NCBI GenBank assembly: GCA_040414495.1 | Contig: JBEDUI010000068.1 | Coordinates: 1 to 30,452, forward strand | Direction: 5' to 3' | Length of the DNA stretch: 30,452 bases | Source: DATAVB01 sp040414495 | GTDB lineage: Bacteria > Actinomycetota > Actinomycetes > Mycobacteriales > QHCD01 | Part shown: piece after piece, positions 24,585 through 30,452 of the stretch | Layout: each line of letters opens with the position of its first letter | How positions within the stretch are numbered: position 1 is the first letter of the stretch | Translations under genes and position numbers: made by a program | The notes under the pieces: generated by a model | What the model saw: only the letters and a program-made list of their open reading frames with translations | What the model was told of the DNA's origin: nothing | The model's database searches: none

Positions 24585-25157
24585 ATGTCCGGCGGCTTGA
24601 TGTCGTTATTGGGCGCCCGGCGCGGGCATTTCCGGTTCGAGTCTGGGCATCACGGCGAGCTGTGGCTGGATCTGGATCTGCTGTTGCGGCGGCCGGCCCG
24701 GCTGCTGCCGTACGTACGGGAGCTGGCTGCGCTGCTGGCTCCGTACGAGCCCGAGGTGATCTGTGGTCCGCTGACCGGTGGCGCGTTCGTGGCCAGCATG
24801 GTCGCGGCCGAGTTGGACGCGCGGTTCTGTTTCTCCGAACGCGTCGCGGCCCCGGGTGCCGCGCTTTATTCGGCGCGGTACGAGGTGCCGGACGGGTCGT
24901 GGTTGGTCGGTGCCCGGGTGGCGATCGTCGATGACGCGATCAACGCCGGGTCCGCGGTCGGGTCGAGCGCGGCGAGCCTTCAGGCGCTGGGGGCCAGGTC
25001 GGTCGCGCTCGGGGCATTGTTGGTGCTCGGCGATTCGGCCGCTGCGTTGGCGGACTCGTTGGGGGCCGGGCTGGAATCGGTGGAACGGGCCGGCAACTCG
25101 CTCTGGTCGCCGGATTCGTGTCCGGCCTGCGCCGCCGGCGTTCCGTTGACCTCCTGA
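24585..25157 (+). CDS. Orotate phosphoribosyltransferase-like protein
   Basis: A 190-residue type I phosphoribosyltransferase. The PRPP loop is VAIVDDAINAGSA at residues 112-124, and the N-terminal hood FRFESGHHGELWLDLDLLL is typical of PyrE. The C-terminus SCPACAAGVPL, with two cysteines, occurs in a group of PyrE-like proteins. True PyrE makes OMP from orotate and PRPP; no other pyrimidine gene is nearby, so this may be a paralogue with another base. ATG 24585 has GAGAGGAG before it. Its last 178 bases are overlapped by a convergent gene, which is unusual. Divergent from gadB. Confidence 0.8.
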   Translation: MSGGLMSLLGARRGHFRFESGHHGELWLDLDLLLRRPARLLPYVRELAALLAPYEPEVICGPLTGGAFVASMVAAELDARFCFSERVAAPGAALYSARYEVPDGSWLVGARVAIVDDAINAGSAVGSSAASLQALGARSVALGALLVLGDSAAALADSLGAGLESVERAGNSLWSPDSCPACAAGVPLTS

Positions 25158-26038
25158 GCCGGCTCGTCGGCTTCGGGTTCAGGGATGCGGCGCAGCTCGT
25201 CGCGATGCAGGAAGAGGTGGCCGACGAAGTAGTCGACCGCCTCGTGCACGGTGTCGAACTCCGTTCCCTTACGACTTTCGCCGCGTTGCTGGAAAACCCG
25301 CCAACGGCTGCCGTCGCGCGACAGACACCAGGCGTTGTCGCGAACGCCATCAACGCAATACCGGTCCGGGTCGATGTCCAGCGACTGCGCCGCTTCGGCC
25401 GCCCGCGCCAGGGTCGCCCGCAGCTCGGGGCTGTCCGACGGATGCTCGTCGCGGGGTGCGTTGCGCGGGGCCGGGACGATCGGTTCGGGCTGCGGTGCGA
25501 TCGGAACCTCAGGACCAGCCTGTACGGGTTCGTGCAGCTGCGGTGGCGCTGCCGGCTCGTCCGCGTCGTGCTCGGCAGCCGGCCGCGGCGCGGGGATCGG
25601 TGCGCCGGTCACGGTCGCCAGCGCCACGGCCAGTGCGTCCGGACTGACCGGGGCGAGGGCGTAGCGCTGCCGGCGGATGTGGTCGAGCAGCTCGGGTTGC
25701 GGCGCCAAACGGTGCACGTGCAGGTAGTAGATGACGCTGCCGGACCAGATCCACTGTCCGTCGGTGTGCCACGTCGAGGGCACCACGTCGCCGCGGCGCG
25801 GGTCGAGCAGATCCGGGCCCGGCGCGCCGGGTGGCGTGACCATCGCCGCTGCCTGCAGGTAGCCCGCCACCGCGTCGAATTCGCCCGGCGGAACCGGCTC
25901 GCGGCGGACGAGCGGGCGACCGTCCGGGTCGCTGCCGTCGAAGACCCACGCTACGGGCAGTGGTTGGGCGGTCGCTTCGTGTGGCGGCGGGGAGGAAGGT
26001 TCTGCCTCGAATGCCGCCGTCGCTTGCATTCTGGCCAT
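24980..26038 (-). CDS. Hypothetical protein with two conserved-looking segments and a low-complexity tail
   Basis: A 352-residue protein that I do not recognise. Residues about 28-145 (WVFDGSDPDGRPLVRREPVP, STWHTDGQWIWSGSVIYYLH) look like one folded unit. After an acidic Pro/Ala linker, residues about 215-290 (DPDRYCVDGVRDNAWCLSRD, then a W-x-VF and DTVHEAVDYFVGHLF) form a second unit resembling small domains in actinobacterial toxin-immunity-like proteins, but this is only an impression. The last 60 residues are Ala/Ser/Asn/Pro-rich and read antisense through the PyrE-like gene, as if the original stop had been lost. ATG 26038 has GAGGA about ten bases upstream. It is divergent from leuB. 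Confidence 0.65.
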   Translation of the reverse strand: MARMQATAAFEAEPSSPPPHEATAQPLPVAWVFDGSDPDGRPLVRREPVPPGEFDAVAGYLQAAAMVTPPGAPGPDLLDPRRGDVVPSTWHTDGQWIWSGSVIYYLHVHRLAPQPELLDHIRRQRYALAPVSPDALAVALATVTGAPIPAPRPAAEHDADEPAAPPQLHEPVQAGPEVPIAPQPEPIVPAPRNAPRDEHPSDSPELRATLARAAEAAQSLDIDPDRYCVDGVRDNAWCLSRDGSRWRVFQQRGESRKGTEFDTVHEAVDYFVGHLFLHRDELRRIPEPEADEPAQEVNGTPAAQAGHESGDQSELPARSTDSSPAPNESANAAAESPSTNNAPSATDLAPSA

Positions 26039-26199
26039 GTACGACTAGTCCTCACCCCGAGTTGTTGCTCTTACATAGAACACCGCCGCGTCGCGTCGCG
26101 CGACCGGGTTGTCCGAAGTCACAGGCGCACCCGCGCGCGTCCTGAGACCGGCCGATCGTCCGCCACACCACCGAAACGGGGGCGGGACGTAAGTCACTA

Positions 26200-26216
26200 G
26201 GCTGTGGACCACAGCC
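26200..26216. promoter_or_regulatory. Operator-like palindrome before the leuB-larA operon
   Basis: GGCTGTGG-A-CCACAGCC is a perfect inverted repeat with 8-bp arms around one base, overlapping a TAGGCT -10-like hexamer and lying 43 bases before the leuB start. LacI and GntR sites often look like this. No regulator gene is in the window. Confidence 0.45.
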
Positions 26217-26259
26217 AGCATCAGACCGTTCCAGCACTGTTCCTGCCCAGGGAGATTTC

Positions 26260-27372
26260 ATGCCACGTCACAGCCTGCTCCTACTGCCCGGCGACGGGAT
26301 CGGTCCGGAGGTGCTGCGTGAGGTCGAGAAGCTGATCGCGTGGTGCGGCAAGGCCGGCGTGGTCGACCTGGACACCGAGACCGACCTGGTCGGCGGGTCC
26401 GCCTACGACGCGCACGGCGTGGCGATCACCGACGAGACGATGCAGCGGGCCATGAGCACCGACGCGGTGCTGTTCGGCGCGGTCGGCGGTCCGAAGTGGG
26501 ATGGCGTTCCGTACGAGGCACGCCCCGAGGCCGGGCTGCTGCGGCTGCGTAAGGATCTCGGCCTGTTCGCCAACATCCGCCCGGCGATCTGCTACCCGGC
26601 GCTGGCCGACGCCTCCTCGCTCAAGCGCGAGCTGGTCGAGGGCCTGGACATCGTGATCATCCGCGAGCTGACCGGCGGCGTGTACTTCGGTGAGCCGAAG
26701 GAGATCGTGACGCTGGAGAACGGCCAGAAGCGGGCCGTGGACACCCAGCTCTACACGACCGGCGAGATCGAGCGGATCGCCCGGGTCGCGTTCGAATTGG
26801 CCAAGGCCCGGCGTAATCACGTCACGTCCGCCGAGAAGCACAACGTGATGCGTTCGGGCGTGCTGTGGAAGAACGTGGTCAGTGACGTGCACGCGGCGGA
26901 ATTCCCCGACGTACAGCTGGATCACGCGTTGGCCGACAGCTTCGCCATGCAATTGGTGCGCCGGCCCAAGCAGTTCGACGTCGTGGTGACCGACAACCTG
27001 TTCGGCGACATGCTCTCGGACATCGCCGCCACGTTGACCGGGTCGCTGGGCATGCTGCCCTCCGCTTCGTTGGGTGAGGTCGACCCGCAGACCGGCGGCC
27101 GTAAGGCGATGTACGAGCCGGTGCACGGCTCGGCTCCGGACATCGCCGGCAAGGGGCTGGCCAACCCGCTGGCCATGATCGGCTCGTTCGCGATGGCGCT
27201 GCGGTATTCGTTCGGCCTCCTGGAGGCGGCCGACCTGGTCGACCGGGCCTGCGCCCAGGTTCTGGAGGACGGGCTGCGCACCGCTGACCTGGCGACGGAC
27301 GGGAAGGCCAACACGGACACCGCCGGGATGGGCGACGCCGTGCTCAAGGCGGTCGAGAAGCTCGCCGGCTGA
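26260..27372 (+). CDS. leuB: 3-isopropylmalate dehydrogenase (LeuB) family, proteobacterial-type
   Basis: A 370-residue NAD-dependent beta-decarboxylating dehydrogenase. LLLLPGDGIGPEV opens the protein, LLRLRKDLGLFANIRP and IIRELTGGVYFGEP carry the substrate arginines, KHNVMRSGVLW is the active-site lysine/asparagine region, and NLFGDMLSDIAA has the metal aspartates. The ELTGGVYFG motif is diagnostic of IPM dehydrogenase rather than isocitrate or tartrate dehydrogenase. Usual actinobacterial LeuB is nearer 340-350 residues and reads differently; this protein resembles the long alpha-proteobacterial form as I remember it. It is followed 3 bases later by the racemase gene, which suggests use in that operon, or leucine synthesis with an incidental partner. 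GGAG precedes ATG 26260. Confidence 0.85.
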   Translation: MPRHSLLLLPGDGIGPEVLREVEKLIAWCGKAGVVDLDTETDLVGGSAYDAHGVAITDETMQRAMSTDAVLFGAVGGPKWDGVPYEARPEAGLLRLRKDLGLFANIRPAICYPALADASSLKRELVEGLDIVIIRELTGGVYFGEPKEIVTLENGQKRAVDTQLYTTGEIERIARVAFELAKARRNHVTSAEKHNVMRSGVLWKNVVSDVHAAEFPDVQLDHALADSFAMQLVRRPKQFDVVVTDNLFGDMLSDIAATLTGSLGMLPSASLGEVDPQTGGRKAMYEPVHGSAPDIAGKGLANPLAMIGSFAMALRYSFGLLEAADLVDRACAQVLEDGLRTADLATDGKANTDTAGMGDAVLKAVEKLAG

Positions 27373-27375
27373 GCC

Positions 27376-28650
27376 ATGCGGATCCGCCTCGCCTACGGGC
27401 AGACCGGTCTGGCGGTCGACCTGCCGGACGAGCGCACCACGGTCGTGGCGCCGGCCCATCCGACCCCGGCCGCCGATGCCCGAGCTGAGGTACGCCGGGC
27501 GTTGCGGGCACCGGTGGTCGGGCCGTCGCTGCGGGAACGGGTGGCGCAGGCCCGCCGTAACCGTGGCGGCGCGCACGTGGCGATCTCGGTCTGCGACGGC
27601 ACCCGGGCCCAGCCGCGGGACATCATGGTCCCGGCCGTACTGGAAGAACTCGACGGCCTGGTCAAGCCCGAGGACGTCGTGGTCCTCATCGCCACCGGAA
27701 CCCATCGCGGCAACACCGAGGCCGAACTGCGCGAGATGCTCGGCGACGAGGTCGTCGGCCGGGTCCGGATCGTCAACCACGACGCCCGCGACAAATCCAG
27801 CCTGACCTGGATGGGCCGGTACGGCGCCGACGTACCGGTATGGCTCAACACCGAATGGGCCCGGGCCGACGTCCGGATCACGACCGGATTCGTCGAACCG
27901 CATTTCTTCGCCGGCTTCTCCGGTGGGCCGAAAATGGTCGCGCCGGGCCTGGCCGCGTTGGAGACCGTACTGACCCTGCACGACGCCCGGCGGATCGGCG
28001 ACCCGCGCGCTACCTGGGGCGTGATCGAGGGCAACCCGGTGCACGACGACGTACGAGCCATCGCCGCTGGGACCGGGGTGGATTTCGCCCTCGACGTGGT
28101 GCTGGATGCGCAGCAGCGGATCGTGGCCGCGTTCGGCGGCGAGCTGTTCGCCATGCACGCGGCCGCCCGCGCGGTGGCCCGGACGGCGGCGATGCAGCCG
28201 GTCGACGCGCCGTTCGACGTGGTGGTCACTACGAATTCCGGTTATCCGCTGGATCAGAACCTCTACCAGTCGGTGAAGGGCATGTCGGCCGCCGCCCAGG
28301 TCGTCAAGCCCGGCGGCACGATCATCTGCGCCGCCGAATGCCGGGACGGGTTCCCCGACCATGGCCAGTACCGCAGCGAGCTGACCGCGCACGCCTCGCC
28401 GGCGGCCCTGCTGGCGGCCATCAATGCGCGCGAGTCGACCGTGCCGGATCAGTGGCAGATCCAGGTGCAGGCCCGGATCCAGGACCGGGCCCGGGTCGTG
28501 ATGCACACCGGTTATCTCACCGACGCGGATCTGGCCGCGGCGCACCTGGAACAGACAGCTGATATTGGCGCGACGATTGCCGTGGCCGGTCCTGCCGCGA
28601 CAGTATGTGCGTTGCCGGAGGGGCCGCAGACAATTCCGTACGTGAAATGA
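27376..28650 (+). CDS. LarA-family nickel-pincer hydroxyacid racemase/epimerase
   Basis: A 424-residue LarA-like enzyme. Key residues line up with lactate racemase of Lactiplantibacillus at a constant offset of two: H110 (GTHR; H108), H176 (EPHFFAGF; H174), K186 (SGGPK, which carries the pincer cofactor; K184) and H202 (TLHD; H200), plus K301 (SVKG). DGTRAQP at 74-80 is the N-terminal motif. So it should bind the nickel-pincer nucleotide and move a hydride at the alpha carbon of a 2-hydroxyacid. Known family substrates include lactate, malate and D-gluconate; the sugar-related neighbours favour a sugar acid or a breakdown hydroxyacid. Cofactor genes larB, larC and larE are not in the window. 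Starts 3 bases after leuB. Confidence 0.85.
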   Translation: MRIRLAYGQTGLAVDLPDERTTVVAPAHPTPAADARAEVRRALRAPVVGPSLRERVAQARRNRGGAHVAISVCDGTRAQPRDIMVPAVLEELDGLVKPEDVVVLIATGTHRGNTEAELREMLGDEVVGRVRIVNHDARDKSSLTWMGRYGADVPVWLNTEWARADVRITTGFVEPHFFAGFSGGPKMVAPGLAALETVLTLHDARRIGDPRATWGVIEGNPVHDDVRAIAAGTGVDFALDVVLDAQQRIVAAFGGELFAMHAAARAVARTAAMQPVDAPFDVVVTTNSGYPLDQNLYQSVKGMSAAAQVVKPGGTIICAAECRDGFPDHGQYRSELTAHASPAALLAAINARESTVPDQWQIQVQARIQDRARVVMHTGYLTDADLAAAHLEQTADIGATIAVAGPAATVCALPEGPQTIPYVK

Positions 28651-28656
28651 GGCCAG

Positions 28657-28983
28657 ATGCAGCGTGTGGCGCAGGTGATCCGGGTCCGCCCTGAAAAAAT
28701 CGAGGAGTACAAGCGGTTACACGCGCAGGTATGGCCGGCGGTGCTTGACCGGATCCGGAAGTCGAACATTCGAAACTATTCGATTCACCTGCACGACAAC
28801 CTGCTCTTCGGCTATTTCGAATATCACGGTGACGACCTGGCGGCCGACATGAAGGCAATGGCCGAGGACGGCCCGACCCAGGACTGGTGGAAGGTCACCG
28901 CGCCCTGTCAACAGCCCGTACCGACGGCCGAAACCGGCGACTGGTGGGCAACGATGGAGCAGGTTTTCTTGATGGAGGATTAG
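28657..28983 (+). CDS. rhaM: L-rhamnose mutarotase family protein
   Basis: A 108-residue RhaM/DUF718 protein, full length. RVRPEKIEEYKRLHAQVWP carries Y18 and H22 at the same positions as E. coli RhaM, and SNIRNYSIHLHDNLLFGYFEY and WWKVTAPCQ complete the family pattern. RhaM interconverts alpha and beta L-rhamnose; relatives act on L-fucose and similar sugars, so the exact sugar is open. The gene lies 6 bases after the racemase and 60 before the oxidoreductase, on the same strand. Its presence is the best pointer that the operon handles a 6-deoxyhexose or like sugar. Confidence 0.9.
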   Translation: MQRVAQVIRVRPEKIEEYKRLHAQVWPAVLDRIRKSNIRNYSIHLHDNLLFGYFEYHGDDLAADMKAMAEDGPTQDWWKVTAPCQQPVPTAETGDWWATMEQVFLMED

Positions 28984-29043
28984 CCTCGGCGGTGAAATCC
29001 GCGAGGGAATTTCGTACGTACGACGACTGCTGGAGGACTGCTC

Positions 29044-30452
29044 GTGTCAGATCGCTCGCTCGCCTGGGGCATCATCGGTCCGGGAAACATCGCGCACCGA
29101 TTCGCCAGCCAGCTCCCGCAGTCCCGGACCGGTCGTCTGGTTGCGGTCGGTTCCCGGCAGCTGGCCCGGGCGCAGGAATTCGCTGCGAAGTACGACGCGC
29201 CGCGCAGCTATGGCAGCTACGAGGAGCTGCTGGCCGATGACGGTGTGGACGCGGTCTACATCGCCACGCCACACCCGGGCCACGCCGAATGGGCGGTCAA
29301 GGCGGCCGAGGCGGGCAAGCACATCCTGGTCGAAAAGCCGTTGAGCCTGAACCACGCCTGGGCGATGGCGATGATCGAGGCGGCGCGGGCGCATGACGTC
29401 TTCCTGATGGAGGCGTACATGTACCGCTGCCACCCGCAGGCCAAGCGGCTGGCCGAGCTGATCCGGTCCGGCGCGATCGGTACGGTGCTGCAGATCGAGG
29501 CCTCGTTCGCGTTCGCGGCCGGTTTCAACCCGACCAGCCGACTGTTCGACCCGAACCTGGGCGGCGGCGGAATCCTCGACGTGGGTGGCTATCCGGTGTC
29601 GGTCGCGCGGCTGATCGCTGGTGCCGCGACCGGTCAGCCGTTCGCGAACCCGGTCGAGGTGAGCGCGGTCGGTCAGCTGGGGGAGTCCGGCATCGACGAG
29701 TGGACGACGGCCACGCTGCGGTTCGCTGACGGGATCAGCGCCCATGTGACGACAGGTGTCCGGCTCGGGGCCGAGAACGTCGTTCGCGTCATCGGCTCGC
29801 AGGGCTACCTCGTGGTGCCGGAGCCGTGGCTGCCCAGCCCGACCGAGCCGTCGCAGCTGGTGCTGCACCGGATCGGGGCCGAAGCCGAGGAGATCACGGT
29901 CGAGGCGAACTACCAGTACGCCAGCGAGGCCGACGCGGTGGCCGACCACCTCGCCGAGCGGCAGGCGCCGGAAATGAGCTGGGACGACTCGCTGGGCAAC
30001 ATCGCCGTAATGGACAAATGGCGGGCGGCGATCGGCCTGGAATACCCGGCCGAACGCGGCGACGCCAACATTCCCACGATCACCGGCGCCCCGTTGCGTA
30101 GGCGCGAGAACCACACGATGCGCTACGGGCACGTCGACGGGATCGACAAGCAGATTTCCCGGCTCGTGATGGGCGTGGACAACCAGCCCAACCTGCCGCA
30201 CGCCACGATGATGTTCGACGATTTCATCCAGCGCGGCGGAAATGCGTTCGACACCGCGCATATTTACGGTGGCGGCCGGCACGAACCGCTGTTGGGCCAG
30301 TGGGTCACCAACCGCGGAATTCGCGACGACATTGTCATCATCGGCAAGGGCGCGCACACACCGCACTGCGACCCGGAATCAATCACCAGACAGCTGAAGA
30401 TCAGCCTGGAACGGCTACAGACCGATTACCTCGACATTTATTTCATGCACCG
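29044..30452 (+). CDS. Gfo/Idh/MocA oxidoreductase fused to an aldo-keto reductase (cut by window end)
   Basis: 469 residues are visible without a stop and the gene runs off the right edge. Residues 1-350 form a Gfo/Idh/MocA protein: Rossmann motif GIIGPGNIAHRFA, then VEKPLSLN with E97-K98-P99, then YMYRCHPQAKRL, LFDPNLGGGGILDVGGYPV. From about residue 359 (MRYGHVDGIDKQISRLVMGV) an aldo-keto reductase follows in the same frame, with tetrad D403, Y408, K435 and H469 at proper spacing. Both are NAD(P)-dependent oxidoreductases of sugars or aldehydes. I checked every codon across the junction and found no stop or frameshift. GTG 29044 has GGAGG seven bases upstream. It is the fourth gene of the leuB-larA-rhaM run. 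Confidence 0.85.
   Translation, partial: MSDRSLAWGIIGPGNIAHRFASQLPQSRTGRLVAVGSRQLARAQEFAAKYDAPRSYGSYEELLADDGVDAVYIATPHPGHAEWAVKAAEAGKHILVEKPLSLNHAWAMAMIEAARAHDVFLMEAYMYRCHPQAKRLAELIRSGAIGTVLQIEASFAFAAGFNPTSRLFDPNLGGGGILDVGGYPVSVARLIAGAATGQPFANPVEVSAVGQLGESGIDEWTTATLRFADGISAHVTTGVRLGAENVVRVIGSQGYLVVPEPWLPSPTEPSQLVLHRIGAEAEEITVEANYQYASEADAVADHLAERQAPEMSWDDSLGNIAVMDKWRAAIGLEYPAERGDANIPTITGAPLRRRENHTMRYGHVDGIDKQISRLVMGVDNQPNLPHATMMFDDFIQRGGNAFDTAHIYGGGRHEPLLGQWVTNRGIRDDIVIIGKGAHTPHCDPESITRQLKISLERLQTDYLDIYFMH

Noticed and set aside
26281..28545. 754-codon open frame on the minus strand
   Set aside because: It is the mirror of leuB and the LarA-like gene, which have clear motifs; long antisense frames are normal at this GC content.
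29047..30366. 439-codon minus-strand frame
   Set aside because: Antisense shadow of the Gfo::AKR fusion, which keeps both catalytic motifs in the plus frame.

Overview
The window comes from a high-GC actinomycete-type chromosome. Most codons end in G or C, GTG and TTG starts are common, and there is at least one probable leaderless promoter. Families present fit Actinomycetota: F420-type PPOX enzyme, MmpL exporter, EamA/RhtA exporter, MocR regulator and a rifampin monooxygenase. TTA leucine codons occur freely in ordinary genes, so a bldA-restricted Streptomyces is less likely. No rRNA, tRNA, phage, transposase or CRISPR array was seen.

Layout. 1-2254: end of a VOC protein, a methyltransferase convergent with a TetR regulator, and a PPOX flavoprotein. 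2258-5505: kdpE and kdpD, with no kdpFABC beside them. 5686-8312: a secreted lipoprotein convergent with rox, separated by a strong bidirectional hairpin. 8313-8736: a dense control region holding a perfect RAE-like palindrome, a sigma70-type promoter overlapping it, an intrinsic terminator directly after the expected start point, and a second promoter overlapping a LexA-like box. 8737-13156: an APH-family phosphotransferase, a MocR regulator and a secreted BNR protein. 13324-16109: a spermidine-synthase-like protein, a two-gene unit ending in a Lnu(B)-like nucleotidyltransferase, and a DinB-like protein. 16096-20520: MmpL exporter with divergent TetR and an obvious operator, then an Lrp regulator divergent from an EamA exporter. 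20521-21325: no gene, but two degenerate tandem-repeat arrays flanking a 19-bp-arm inverted repeat. 21326-26038: helicase, glutamate decarboxylase, PyrE-like phosphoribosyltransferase and an unknown protein overlapping it tail to tail. 26260-30452: a tight same-strand operon of a LeuB-like dehydrogenase, a LarA-family nickel racemase, an L-rhamnose mutarotase family protein and a Gfo/Idh/MocA::aldo-keto reductase fusion cut by the window end.

Two places stand out. The first is the rox/phosphotransferase control region, which looks like a compact rifamycin-responsive promoter with an attenuator facing away from rox. The second is the LeuB-LarA-RhaM-(Gfo::AKR) operon, which looks like an undescribed route for a (deoxy)sugar or its hydroxyacid. 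Several resistance-type genes (rox, APH, Lnu-like, MmpL) lie within 10 kb of each other but in separate transcription units.
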